From NCBI RefSeq assembly GCF_036324505.1, contig NC_086352.1, forward strand, positions 21,979,637 to 22,043,636: a stretch of DNA of 64,000 bases, read 5' to 3'. Under the pieces are notes generated by a model that made no database searches, was not told the DNA's origin, and saw only the letters and a list, made by a program, of their open reading frames with translations. Source of the DNA: Eleginops maclovinus. Lineage: Eukaryota > Chordata > Actinopteri > Perciformes > Eleginopidae. Shown in pieces: positions 9,769-28,601 of the stretch (the stretch's first letter is position 1; the number at the start of each line of letters is the position of its first letter). A program made the position numbers and the translations under genes.

Positions 9769-12700
9769 CTAGTTTTCTCTGTCAATGAACTGCAGGTTAA
9801 TGGGGCCGGCAGGGCAGAGCAGGCCATGGGTTTTGGACTTGACATCAGAAGTGAGAGGAGAAATGCAGATGTGGAACTTTTGAATGAGCTGTACAAGGAG
9901 GAAAGATGATATGAATCATTGAGAACATTTATAAATGTGTTTTAAAAAATTCCTTAGTAGCACAGCTGGGAGCGGTCAAGCTTCCTCATAAATGAATTAT
10001 TGTTTGCATTGAATATTGCAGCTTTTAGTGTGTATGCTCCCCACCTGAATAACTCTGCTGAATCAGCTCATTTAAATAAGTGATAAAAACAATATTGTTA
10101 TTTTGATGTTCTTATTGTTATAATATCACTACTGCTTATTTAATGTGTTTAATCTATTTATAGGCCAATGTAAAGAACATTAAGTTCCTGACTAGTGCTC
10201 TATGAATAAAACTGCTGCGCCTCAAGAATGCAGTGAAAAAGTGTCATTTGTTCATACAAGTAGATGTATTTATTATTTTGTTAATTAAATAATTCAATTA
10301 TTTATTTCTCCTACCCGTGTGAGAGCCAGATGCAGCTCTAACTCAGCTATTCTCTTGCCGATGCAGCTCCTGATGCCGTAGCCAAAGGGAATCGAGCCAA
10401 AGTTGTCCACTCGATCTGTGGAATCCTTCCGTATCCAGCGAGACGGCTGGAAGTTAAGAGCATCATGGAAGTTCTCTTCCTCAAAAGACGTGGAGTAGTG
10501 ACAAAGGGCCAACTGAGTCTAGTGAAATCAGCAAACAACAAAATGTCAGTTATGTAATGAAACAGCAGGGCTTTTGTACATGCATGTGTATGAGACCGAG
10601 GAACAGAAAGGTGTATGAGCAATGCTGGATCGTGTTTCATCTGGTTGCCCTGAAGTGTTTTTTTGGCAAAAGTTTTTTTTTTCTTTAGCAAAACCACATG
10701 AAGAATCACATCTATTATGTCTCTTTCAGTCTTACCCCTTTGGGGATGAAGTATCCGCCCACCACCAAGTCATCCTGGGTAATCCGTCCGTTGCCAGGGA
10801 GAACTGGAAAAAGCCTGTTTAGGGAAGGGTGCATAAAACAACACAGGGGAGAAATTAAATCTACTCATGGGAACATATCAAACAAAGTCAAGCCCTAAAT
10901 TCTAAAGTTTATTTAACCATCGCTGAGTTGTTTTCACTCACTGCAAGTTACAACAAACCAAAAACAAAACCTAAGATAGAGAAAAGCTTAATTATTAAAA
11001 ACCAACGCAGTGTGTACCTGAGTGTCTCTTTGACCAGCCCCCTGATAAGAGGCAGGCGAGGGACATCGTCTGCTGTGGCAACTGCTCCGGGTCCAAGAGT
11101 TTTCGTCACTTCTGTATAGATTTGCTGCTGTATATGTGGGTGCCGCGCTAAAAGGTAGCTGGCCCAGGAAAGGGTGAAGGATGTCTGGGGAAATAGAAAA
11201 GTGTATTTTTAATATTTTTCTCCAAATTCCTTTTCTAATTTGTAGTATATTCGTATTGTCCATCTGTTCTTAATTGAAATCTCTTTGGATAATGTAAGCC
11301 TATGTTTTATCGATGTTTTGCAATGCATGTTTGTTAAAGTCGGAAAAGAGTGAGAGGTGTTCTGAGGTAATTCCATGCTAAGCAGATATGAGTCAATTTG
11401 ACCAGCTTCACTCCCAGCCGCTTATCCCTGGTCTTGCCTCACTCGCCCGTTTGAGGATTCCGTGGATTTGAAATAATCCTGATTAATTAGCCAAAGATAT
11501 TAATCCAATTACATCTAACTTTAATTCTAAAACTCTGATACTATTGACCAATTTCGCAGTCATGATTGGAAGTGCCCTGCCAACTTCTATTATATTTGTT
11601 CTCTTCTTCAACTCAGCCAAACTGTTATTTTTTCTTATCTTAATTTCGATAAGGTGGGGCAGATTCAGACATCTTATCTTTACTGACTGTGCTGTTAGAT
11701 TGTTGCCCTACTCTACTACTAACTTCCTTTCTTGGAAACCTGCCCATCTTTTCATATGGACTCCTTACTTTTCCACCCATGCATTTTATGACATGTATTG
11801 GCATCAGAGGGGCAACCTTGTTTTTGTCAACATCACACTGACCCCAGAGGTCTTTCAAACTAATGATCAAAATAGTCTCTTTGACTGTATCACAGGTGTT
11901 ATCATCCTTCTCATTGTTGTTTCTCCCACCTCCCTCTTCCCCCTACTCTAATCAAATCAGACTGGGACAGATGCTGTTGACACCTCAGACAAAGCCGGAC
12001 AGGAATCATATGACAAAAGCTCATCGAGAACAGCTCCCCCCCCCCCCCCCCGATGACGCCAGTTACCAAACCTTTTTTCTGTTTCTTGAAAGATTCCATT
12101 TTCCTCAAGCCCAATTATTTATTCTCCCCCTAAACTCACCTCCAGTCAGTCTGTTATAACTCAGTCTGTGGCTAACATGTCTCGACAGCTCTCTTGTGTG
12201 CCAAGTAAGGGTAATGCACCTCAAGTAATGGCTTAGTCTAGTACACCCCCTACCAGGACATGGCCGTTGCAACAACTTTAACAAAAACACACACCCATTT
12301 ATCCTGTGGCCCCCTAGCTCAGAACAAAAGAGTCTGCACTCATAATTATCATTAACCTGACAGTACCCTAAACAAATTAGGCAGGAACAGTGCAAATGTG
12401 CACACAGTATACACACAGATGCAGATACACTAGCACACAAAAACAAATGCACTTAATTGACAATAGACCTAAAGTCCTAACTACTTACTGTACAATATCT
12501 ATTTAATTGAGTTTTAATTTAGAAGAACATGAACGCTCAACACAGCTGTCTGGTGGAGGAGAATAAAAGAGACAAAGGTCCCCCTGCGTAGATCTAACAC
12601 ACAATGACATATGACAAGAAACTAAATCTGAGTGAGAACAAGTTTGTCAGTGGGATACTGTGTAACCTTCGATTCACTGTTCTGACCCGACGCTGGTACA

Positions 12701-15700
12701 GCTACACAGGGATAGATGTGGCGCCAGAAACCTAACCCTTGAAACTCAAGACACTGTGTGACACACACAGACACGCACACAAAAAACAAACCAGCCCCTC
12801 CAGCTCCTGTTAAAGCTACATTCACTGCACCCCTACCCTCCACAAACCCCTCTCTGCACATATTCTCTTTTAAACAGGGACCACACAAGACAAACACACC
12901 ACACAAAACACACACCGTGTCGACCCCAGCGAGCAGCATCTCCGTTAAATTGGCATAGATCTCCTCCAAGTTCATCTCCTTGGTAACAAGCATGTGTGTG
13001 AGAAGGCCCCCCTTCACCTCCTCTCCCCGCTCCAATTTGGCCTTGATCTCCGAGAGTCTCTTATCGACGTGAATCTGACCTTGAATTAGACAGCAACAAA
13101 GAAGGTATGATGAATGGAAAGGGAGGAAGTAGTGGGAGGTAAAGGAGGGTATTAAAAAAAATAATAAGTTATGTAACTGCAGGACCCCATCCTCCCACAA
13201 TCCCTTGGCAGAGCCGTGAGATTTATATGCAAATCAACATTCCTTTCTATTGATGCAAGGCTCTTAGGTAAGGTTCCTGTTTTAAGGAGTACAGCTGGCA
13301 AAGCGTTATCTAATATCTAAAAAAGTATTTATAGTAATATTTGGAGAAGGGAAATCTGTAACATAGTTGTAGTTGTAGTAGTAGTATTAGCAAAAGTCAT
13401 CATTACAAACATGTTTACAAGCGGAGGATGTGAAAATTGTTGGAAAATGTCTCCTGATGCTCTGCGGAAGCTTGGTTAACAAATCCTGATGATGTTTTTA
13501 AGGGTTATCTTTGCAACAAATTCTTATTGGAACTAAATTGCAGTAATACATGTTTAATGAGAAAGTACTGTGGCTACTGCAGGCAGATGGTTTGCTAAAA
13601 CAAACATGTTTACCAAATAGTATTTATGTAACTGTCATCTTAAAATAGTATTTATGTAGCTGTCATCTCAGAATAAAAATACAATGCTCACTGAATTTGA
13701 AGAGGCCATCCCAGGAGCAACAGAACTCCTCCCATGGTTTGGGGAAGACAGGTCGTAGCCACTTGGGGATCGCTCCGGCATACATGGTTGTCTTAAAGGA
13801 GCTGAACATGAGGTGCAGCGCTTCGATGTAGTCTTGGGTTTCCTGGGGAATTTTATTTTCCAAACAGCCCAGTCGGGACTCATACAATATGGCTGCCACA
13901 CCTTTAAAGACAAAGAAGGGAAAGGGGAGATTACAATTTTTGGTGAAGTGGGAAAAAATCAAATAATTTACGGACAACTTCTGTTGCATATCCACCAACC
14001 TTCCATGGCATACTTGAAGAAGAGGTCATTGACATTGAGGACAGTTGCTCCGTCAGACTCCTGGGTGCGCAAAGCACGAACTCTCTTGATAAGATCATCG
14101 ACCACTTCGTTAACATCATCAGAGAACACTGCTACATCACGGGGGCGCATGACGAGCTGCCTGAGCACGCTCCGCATCTTAAGCCAATCTTCTCCCTCAC
14201 TGCAGAACACGACACAAGAGACACAAGCAGGACATGTTGGCATTGTTTAATGTAATGCAAGACATTGCTGGACATATAGTGGGCATAAACATGTTGTTTT
14301 ATTAATGACAAATTATATATAAAATAAACAAATACTAAATGTCAGGATTCTTGCCGTTGTGAAATTGCATTTTATGTTGATTGCTTTGGACAAAAGGGTT
14401 AGCTAAATTAAATGTATTTAAGTGTAATATTGGTGAAGCAGTTGAAAAACTAAAAACATGTATGCCAAAGACCATTTAGAAGTAAAAGTGCTAAATACTA
14501 TCAGTAGTAGTGAGCTAACCATTGAAATGTAGACAAGACACCAAGTCTTGTGCAGTGCCCATCTACACATATGGAAACTAAAGTGATTATCCTGTTGATT
14601 CAATCTTTGATTTATGTTTGAAGTGGCACTCACGCTGAAATGAGGCCAGTGGAACGACCTCTCATGTCTCTGTACTCCTTCCAGGATTCCATGTTCGCTC
14701 TCTGAGGGGCCACGCCCTCGGCCCTCAGCACTTCAGCCACCAGGTCACGGTCCGCCACCGAGACCACCAGCTGGGGCCCAAAACGGGACTTAAATATTTT
14801 TCCAAACTTCCTACTGTGCTCCATCTATAAAGCAGGAGTCACAAACACAAATTAATAATCATATTTATTTCTTCCATGACTGATTTCTGAAAGACTGACA
14901 TTAAAATGTAATGTAATTTTGTTATTTGCAGATATTGGCTATGAGGTTAGCTGTTGTCTGTGCATGAACTGTGTTAAGCATCCCAATGTTAATATTACCA
15001 GTGCTCAGTTAATGTATATAGCAATTTTATATGCAGGCTTTTTTCAGCAAACAAAACAAAAGACTAGGCTCCCCAAGCCAAATGCGTAAATTGTTTTGAT
15101 TCCTCAGGTACACGTCTACAACTCGCACAATTTCCCCTATGTTTATTAACTGAAATCATGTATGAAGGGTGAAAATTGTAAGCAAGTTTTGCAAAAAAGA
15201 GTCACTCATTTCGCAAAAGGTAAACTTTAAAATGTTAGCAGTTATTTAAGATTTTTGTCTAAAGATTTGGCAAACATCTTGGAAATGTCATGTACATTGA
15301 TTACTCATCATTCCGAATTATTTTACATGATTTTTGTGCACTTTGTGTGACCACTGCCTAGCTAGTATCATGGCCAGTTTTGTGGTGAGCTGGGGTATAA
15401 GAGGGTTACATTTGCCAGAAAATAAGCTGTCTGAGGCTTTGCCAGGTTAACACACAACATTTTTTTGATCCGATAAAATTGAAACGGTAAAATAGAAAGG
15501 GTAATGGCAATTAATGTTATTCACAAAGTGCAATGTTAATGATGTGTAAGATACAGTGGGTGCCAGGTTGTGTCAACTTTTAACACAAGATGAACAGTAC
15601 TTAGCGATAATGAGCAATTACTTGTCCTGCTGACGAGTACACTGCTTAGAGTGAGTGACACACAGGGTCACAAATACTTGTTCTGTGTGCCTGTTGAAGT

Positions 15701-16568
15701 TTATGATCCAAAATACTTGTTTATTTTTACTATTTGGTCTTCATCTTCAGCCAGAACTTTCACCATAATAGCATAAAAGTTCTCTAAGAGCCGAACATTT
15801 GGATAACTGAATGGTATATGTAGATGAAGTATACAGATGTCTAGAGTGCAAAAAAGATACAAAAAAGTGTAATATAACAAACTCTAAGAATAAAGAAAAG
15901 GATAACACTACTTATGTTAGTAGTCAGATAAACAGTGCTTTGCCAGGCTCACAGGATAAAAAAGTTGCATCCTATTAAAATGTGGATAAAGTAATGGATT
16001 GCATTAGGGCAGGTTAGTGTTGTAAACCTTCAATGTCATGCAAATGTGTCAAGTTTCAAAACGTGATAGATGTAGGGATTATGAGTAATTACTTGTCCTG
16101 ATCAAGAGTACTCATTGGGCTTATTGGGTTCGCTTACATTGGGTAACAATACTTAATCAGATTTTTGATTCATTTTTTATCCGGATATCTAGATGTTTAA
16201 AGCATTTTTACTTCTTGGACAGTTTAATGAGATTACAACAAAAAGCACAAGGACACATGGGTTGTGGACATCTTTACCTGTATTTCGTGAATTCTGCTAA
16301 ACCCGTCTCTCCAGAAGAACTCAACCAAATTTGAGAGGGTGCTCGGTCCAGGCATCTCCTCCAGGCTCATGATTCTGGGCTTCTCGCCGACACCCGGCGA
16401 TGAGATAACACTTTCAGGCATGGCTCCTTCCCCAGCCGCGGAGATCCCAAAAGCATCGCTGGCTGCTGACTTATGCAAGGCGCGACAAATGAAAAACAGC
16501 TGCTTCTTTAGCCGGTCGCTCTGGACGTTCTTCCAGCATGCTGTCGTTAAATGATTCAGCATTGCCAT
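9769..16568 (-). CDS. cyp27c1: Cytochrome P450 27C1 (all-trans-retinol 3,4-desaturase)
   Basis: Coding exons, minus strand: 16278-16568, 14634-14824, 14000-14199, 13692-13901, 12916-13079, 11018-11184, 10736-10814, 10315-10518, 9769-9888. All joins keep phase and use GT/AG; the sum is 541 residues, the normal family length. The N-terminus is basic and Ser/Ala-rich with few acids, as expected for mitochondrial import. Core motifs are intact: I-helix AGVDTT (348-353), ExxR as KETLR (405-408), and the haem loop FGYGIRSCIG with ligand Cys486. The MPGPSTLSNLVEFFWRDGF block is characteristic of CYP27C1. CYP27C1 is known in zebrafish to make vitamin A2 (3,4-didehydroretinol), red-shifting photoreceptors, with electrons from adrenodoxin. 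The ATG was chosen as the first in-frame Met preceding the targeting segment. ercc3 lies upstream on the same strand. Confidence 0.95.
12039..12054. repeat. Poly-C tract
   Basis: A run of about 16 C in cyp27c1 intron 5. Confidence 0.8.
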
Positions 16569-17221
16569 TATTTGTAACTTTTTAACTTTTCTGTGAACAA
16601 AAAAATATATAAATGTATGATTGAGTCTTTTTGCAAAGTATTAAAACGGCCGAGTTTACATCTGCAGATGCTCCTGCCAAATAAAGACACAGTTCCCACT
16701 GAGTGGAAATTGGATCTAAAATGGGGTGTATTAGGGGAAGCTTTTAAAGAGTTGCTTGTATAACCTACACTCAGCAGATCCGGAAAAGAGGATTGGATGT
16801 TATTTTCAAAAGAAGGGAGGGATGACTCTGTTTTCGGTTGTGGGCGTTTCCACCCAAAAACTGTTGCGTTCACATTTTCATCGGGAATGAGAAAGCATAA
16901 CGTGCCAAAAGAAACTTACATAAGGTCCATCAATCGGCCTGTGTGCATACACGCGCGACTGCACACACACGCACATTTACAACTCTTTTCTATAGATCGA
17001 GGTAATCAGTGGAGGAGCTATAGGCACGGATTAGCGATATGTTATGATTCAATGGGTTATAAAGAGTTTTCTGTATGGGATTTACAGACAGTGTGCGGTT
17101 TCGCTATTCACGTAAATTAAGGCTTCTTCAATGGGGTTGCGTAATGGAACGCAATTAAGCAGAGAAGGGGTTTGAGTTTTAAAACCATTAAGGACATGCG
17201 TTGTTGTCAAGTTTCAAAACA

Positions 17222-17223
17222 AG

Positions 17224-17280
<57 letters not shown>

Positions 17281-17310
17281 TAATTATTATTATTATTATT
17301 ATTATTATCA
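17222..17310. repeat. (AAT)n followed by (ATT)n, perfect inverted microsatellite
   Basis: About 19 ATA/AAT units run to 17,280 and switch to about 10 TTA/ATT units, so the second half is the reverse complement of the first and can fold as a long hairpin. Confidence 0.9.
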
Positions 17311-18470
17311 CAGTCATAATCATTATAATAAAGCTTTGTAGCAATTGTTTATTCATAATGCAGCTCAACGTGCTTTTACAGTTTGGCGTACACAACAAAT
17401 GAAATGGAATAAAAGATAGACTGCATAATTAAAATATTTAACAAAATCACAAAAAATCTATCAAAATCCGAAGGGGGATATTGCTTATAAAAGTTTGGTT
17501 GAAAAACAATGACGATACAGAATCAGTGTTAATAGGAGGGTGCCAGACTCTTATATCGATCCTCAGTGAACCTAGTCTCCTTGTGCTGATGTATAGCCTA
17601 CCCTGCTTAGAGTGACTGCAGTCAACTGAGCCGTATCAAGCCACTTCTGGTTAGTTTGATGAGGGATAAAAAAAAGGTTTGGCCATAAGTTCTTAATGAA
17701 ATTGATATTGGTCGACTCGGTACTAGTTACACTAGGCTACTACCAACAATACAAATAAGTACTTTTACTGTGTACTTTTTTGTAATCCCCTGTCAAAATC
17801 CCCTGCTGAGTACAATAAGACATGTTTCTGCTAACTTTGATGAGGGATAGAAAACCTGCATTATTGTACCCTAGTACTTGCGTCAGTGCCGCTTCACATC
17901 GATTACCGAAAAGGCGCTATTACTCGCGCACTCAAAAATGCAGAGCTGCTGATTTGACAGAGCAAACGCGACAGACGGCTCAGCTGACCGCAGTTTAGGG
18001 TGGGCATGAAAACGTGTGGGCTACTTAAGCAGATTATTATTTATTTATGTTAATAATGTCTTAGGTTTCCTCTTCCGCAATAACTTCGCCTTGCTGCTAG
18101 TTTCGCAGTGTCGACTCAAATTGCAAAGAAAACTAATCGACACGTGTTGCGTGAAAATAACGAAATTTGGGTCTAAAGCTTATTTAAGGTCAAGACGCTT
18201 GAAGATTTCAAAAACATAAATAGGTGGCAGTTGAGTAAAGCAACAAAATGGCACATAATCCAGGTGTTTTTCCGAGAAAGTTCTTAGGCCAGGCTAGACT
18301 GTTGATCTCCTTGTCCTTTGAATGGGAGCTTGAGGTTCTATAAGTTATGATAGCTAAATCAGCTATCAACCTCTTTTCTCTTCCTAGAAAGGTTATTTAC
18401 AAATCACACACACTTAGCCTTAGTTCAAGTATAATGGCATCGATGTGGTGCAAGAAACATAACCTTAGAA

Positions 18471-18570
18471 ACCTCACCTCAACTCACCTCAACTCACCTC
18501 ACCTCACCTCACCTCACCTCACCTCACTCACCTCACCTCACCTCACCTCACCTCACCACACACACACACC
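18471..18570. repeat. CCTCA/ACCTC pentanucleotide repeat with short CA tail
   Basis: CTCAC units occur with occasional AACTCAC variants and end in CACACACAC. Confidence 0.9.
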
Positions 18571-19321
18571 TCAAGAGCCTAAACGATTAACTAATTAAAA
18601 CTTGTGCACGAAATTCCAGCAAGAGATCATTTCACAAATTACCAGGTCTTGTAGGTTTGTTCATGTTTAGTGGTTGCAATGTAGGAGGTACTGATATACT
18701 GTATACAATTTAGGAGAATGTGTTAGGTTTCTCTTGAAGCTTGCCAAACGATAAATGGCAGCTTAAATGGCAGCATTTGAACATTATTCACATTTAAAAA
18801 GAAGCTCTCATGCTATGTTGGACTTTTGATGTGATAACTAATCTTCTAGGCTTTTTTCCAGTAGAGATTTGCACCTAATTAATACTTTGAGCACCACTCT
18901 GAGATTGCTTATCTGGAATTTTAGTATTTTCCTAGAAGGTACAAAAACAAGTTCATGACCTGATAGTATCAATGAAGGACACCCTTCGACTGGCTAAAGC
19001 GGTTTATCTTAATAAAAGTTGCCACATTGGTATCTTGCATCAGTCTTGATTGGTTTTTCTGTTGTCTTTAAGTAATTTTTAAAAAACGGGAGGAAGAACA
19101 CCCAACCCTTTACCCCTGGCTGGCTTTTAATCTTGTCAAGTACAAAGTAGGCTTAGCGTTTACATCATTCCAAATACTTCAAATTATTGAAACAACCTTC
19201 GCTTTACTCAAGCAAATTAAACAAAAATTGGTGTAGAGTGATCTGCAGCCAGTAGTGACCCTAATCGCCATAAATGGCTGGCAGGAGCATGTAACATCAG
19301 GACAAATAATACCAGGAAGTG

Positions 19322-19327
19322 TTTAAT
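19322..19327 (-). terminator. Candidate ercc3 polyadenylation signal (ATTAAA)
   Basis: TTTAAT on the plus strand reads ATTAAA on the minus strand, about 450 bases past the ercc3 stop. Confidence 0.3.
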
Positions 19328-19777
19328 AAACATGTGTGATATCGTTTACAAGTAAAGCCATATTTACAAAAAAAACGTATATACAATATACCTCTATAAT
19401 TTTCATTCTCAGTCCCTGTCAGTGAAGCACACATAAACAGTGGATAAAACACAGGTTATCCCATATAGAGCTGACTTCCCATCTGTCATTTTCCAGCCTA
19501 CTCTCATACTATCCACAGACAATTGCAGCTGAAATGTATTGCAAACAGAAAGTCAAACCCTTCAAGTGGTGTGAAATTTTGTTTGAAGGCCAAATCAGTA
19601 AAACGCAACACAAAAATGAACGGAAAATGCATTTCACCTGCAATTAACTTTGCATGTAGGTATTTGAGACAGCTGGGGTTGTGTTAAATGTGTCACATAG
19701 AAAAATCGAGCCATGGAGACTGCATTTGCTGTGTTCAAACCAGATGTCTTTGGGAATCAGGGTTAAAGTCAGTGCAT

Positions 19778-25700
<5,923 letters not shown>

Positions 25701-26248
25701 TTTTTTGTTTTCAAACAGGTGATTTCTATCAAAACATTGTAGTTGTTTTATCCTGATAAACTTTCTGATGTCTTTGCGGAAAATCCAGTGACTGTGTAGT
25801 CTGACCACGATGTATACGGGGGTTCTCTCAATAATGTAAATACAAACATCCGGTTTGAGATTTCAAAATAAAACCTTCTTTTGCGAAGCATGTGCCTGAT
25901 TTGTTTCTCTCTCCGGTTATATACTTGATTGATGTAGTTAATGCCCACCAAATGTCTACATGACTTATTCAATTTAACGAACAGCAGTTTTAGGATTAGG
26001 TAGAATAGTGAATACACTTTGAAATAGCCTAATAATTTATTGTGCTTTTATTGTTGCATCACATTAACTTACTTCTTGTTATTTTTGGTAATTTGACACC
26101 GCCACAGACACTGTTTACTTCCTGTGTGAAAGGTCAAATTCGTCTTTCGAGGATCCTGTGGTTTATAAAGAAGCCTCTTTGTATGTTTAAAAAAAAAATA
26201 GAAACTGCTAAATCTACGTGACTGAGTAAGTCATTGTCGTCCTCAAAT
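25701..26248. promoter_or_regulatory. Shared head-to-head promoter region, ercc3 and gpalpp1
   Basis: The two start codons are only 548 bases apart on opposite strands, so both transcription starts must lie in or near this interval. It is AT-rich, without a TATA box in an obvious place and without a CpG island. Assignment as a bidirectional promoter is inference from spacing. Confidence 0.5.
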
Positions 26249-28001
26249 ATGTCGTCTGATAAACCAATTGGACCTGCTTTGCCCCCGATGTTCAGAAACG
26301 GGGAGAACGACGAGGATTCTGATAGTGATGAAGGATGTAAGTGTATATTGGATAAGAGGCCACCCTTAATTGCGATTTGAAGTCGCTAACATTCACTCAA
26401 GGTTGCTTTTCGCATGCGTGTTTCTCTCTGTGTTAGTCTCCGGCCCAGCTCTGCCACCGGGCTATAAACGGGGAGAGCCGTCGAGCTCCTCGGAGGACAG
26501 TGACCAGGAGGTGGTGTTCAAGAGGGCCAAAACAAGTCACACAGCTGCACAAAGTTCTGCAGAAAAGTAGGTTAATGAATGGACTAGGAGTTACAGAAAT
26601 GAATGCATAAACGAACAAAAACAATAGTATGTGTGATTTTAACAGGGTGGAGAACACAAAGGTACAAGAACCAGACGATGATGGTTTCTTTGGACCGGCC
26701 CTACCTCCAGGATTCAGGAAACAACAGAGTTCACCAGTAAGGTAGGCAAAATGATTTGATCATGTAGATAAATATGGATAAAACGTGAATTCTTGAATGT
26801 GTAACTTCATTTTGTTCCTCAGGCCACCTGTGCTGGGACCAGCTTTACCTCCTGGGTTTCGCAGAGCAGCATATGAAAACAATGATGACGATAATGAAGA
26901 AGAGGAGGATTTCCCAGGGCCTGCCCTACCCCCTGGCTACCAGCCTGATTCCTCCAGCAGCGAGGGAGAAGATGATGTTATTGGACCCATGCCACACAAA
27001 GGGCCTGTTGAAGACTCTGTTGCTCTGGACTTTGAGCGCAGAGCTCGAAAGATGAAAGAAAAGCTGACAGGAGATGTGAGTCCTTCCCTCAGTTTTATTT
27101 GTGTAGTCTGCAGTTACATGCTTACATGTTGAAAAATAGAAAGGCCTAGAAACACAAATCCAATATTTTAGCAAAAATATCTAGTGGGAAGGATTCCCAC
27201 TCCTTCTCATTTATACCAAAAAACGTTGTTTTCCTTATCTCCTTTTTGCAATTCTTCACATGTGTATTTCTGTCTAAAAAAGGACACTCCTGAGGTGCTG
27301 GCCAGAGAAACATGGATGACAGAGCTCCCACCGGAACTGCAGCACATTGGTTTGGGAGCTCGAACCTTCAAGAAGAAGTCTGGCCCAGAGAACAAAGATC
27401 GCTCCATGTGGACAGATACACCAGAAGATAGGGAGCGCAAGATGAGGGTATCTAATAAAAATTACTTATCTTCATTTTTATTATTTGTAATTCCATCTTT
27501 TAACTTAATTTAACTTCCCTTTTTATTTCCTGGTTCTGTTTTTGATTATTAGGAACGCATTGAGGGAAAGAGGAAGGGTGAGGAAGAGAAGGTTGTTGCC
27601 ACACAAATCTGCCCTAAGGATGTTAAAATGGCAGAAAAAGTGGCAAAACATAATGTAAGTGGTATTACCTCACGATTCTTTTTTCCTATTTGTCCCAATA
27701 TAAAGAATAACGTGAGCTGTAATGTATACTTGTTAACATGAATCTGGAGATTAAACTGTCACTACCCTCAACCTGTTATCAGGAGACTAAACGCGCAGAG
27801 TCTCTGGTGAGTATGCATACAAAGACGATGAAGGAAAAAGCAAAGAAGAAGGTTGACGCCCCAGTGGAGAGGAGAGCATTTGATCGAGAGGAAGACCTGC
27901 AGGTTAATCGCTTTGATGAAGCGCAGAAACAGCGGCTGCTGAAAAAATCTCAGGAACTTAACACACGATTTTCACACAGCAGGGACCGAATGTTCCTTTA
28001 A
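26249..28001 (+). CDS. gpalpp1: GPALPP motifs-containing protein 1
   Basis: Coding exons: 26249-26336, 26437-26566, 26646-26741, 26823-27075, 27283-27447, 27553-27654, 27783-28001. All joins are in phase and the protein is 350 residues. It contains five GPALPP motifs (one per exon in exons 1-3, two in exon 4) and a degenerate IGPMP, spaced by acidic Ser/Asp/Glu runs. These precede a charged C-terminal DUF3752-type region with TWMTELPPELQHIGLGARTF, MWTDTPEDRERK and the terminal LNTRFSHSRDRMFL. The biochemical role of the family is not established; composition suggests a nuclear, RNA- or chromatin-associated protein. Its neighbour gtf2f2 starts 600 bases downstream on the same strand, the same order as on human chromosome 13. 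Confidence 0.93.
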
Positions 28002-28295
28002 CAAAATGTGAGAAATATATTTGAACACACAAACCTCTGTTTACAATCTGGCCTGTGCCATTTTCATACAGGTTTTGTACAATGTCAACTGTTTGTTCTG
28101 TGTAACACAAATGGAGAAATAATTTTCACCAAACCTATTTAAAGATTTGGGAGACATGTTCATTTAAGGTATTTCATGTCACTGAATGAACACAATATTT
28201 CAAACTGATTCAATGTGTTATAAAGCATTAGCTTCCAGAGCTTGCTTTTTTCCAGGAGACAGTGTTGTGGCCTATCACTAGGAAGTAAATACTTA

Positions 28296-28301
28296 AATAA
28301 A
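28296..28301 (+). terminator. Candidate gpalpp1 polyadenylation signal (AATAAA)
   Basis: AATAAA lies about 295 bases past the stop codon and about 300 bases before the gtf2f2 start codon. Confidence 0.45.
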
Positions 28302-28601
28302 CTACATATTTGTCACACATATGATATATAAACAGCGTTTTGTGTTGCATATACTTTCTAGCTTTGCAATCTTTCATGTGTCCAACTGCTTTTGAGTAAA
28401 ATGTTATTAAACTTCTTTTTTTTTAAATCGTTTTTGATGTCCTATTTTCATCCATGTAAAATTATTTATAGCTGAGCCATAAAGTGTAGTCAAAAATATG
28501 TGCACACAGATGTGGACCTTCAGAGTCGCCGTACTTTCTTGTTTAATTTACGCATGCGTGTGGCTGTAGCATTGATAAGGTAGCACCATTTGTTTTAAAA
28601 C

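Larger units (their letters stand above)
16569..19321. other. Intergenic region between cyp27c1 and ercc3
   Basis: It holds the cyp27c1 5' flank (no clear TATA box or CpG island seen), an AAT/ATT palindromic microsatellite, and a CCTCA pentanucleotide repeat. No ORF of recognisable protein is present. Confidence 0.6.

Noticed and set aside
10698..10898. Plus-strand ORFs across cyp27c1 exon 7
   Set aside because: Antisense of a confirmed exon with no independent support.
12622..13200. 192-codon minus-strand ORF
   Set aside because: It is cyp27c1 exon 5 (12,916-13,079) read through into both introns.
17172..17402. Poly-Asn/poly-Ile ORF
   Set aside because: Translation of the AAT/ATT repeat.
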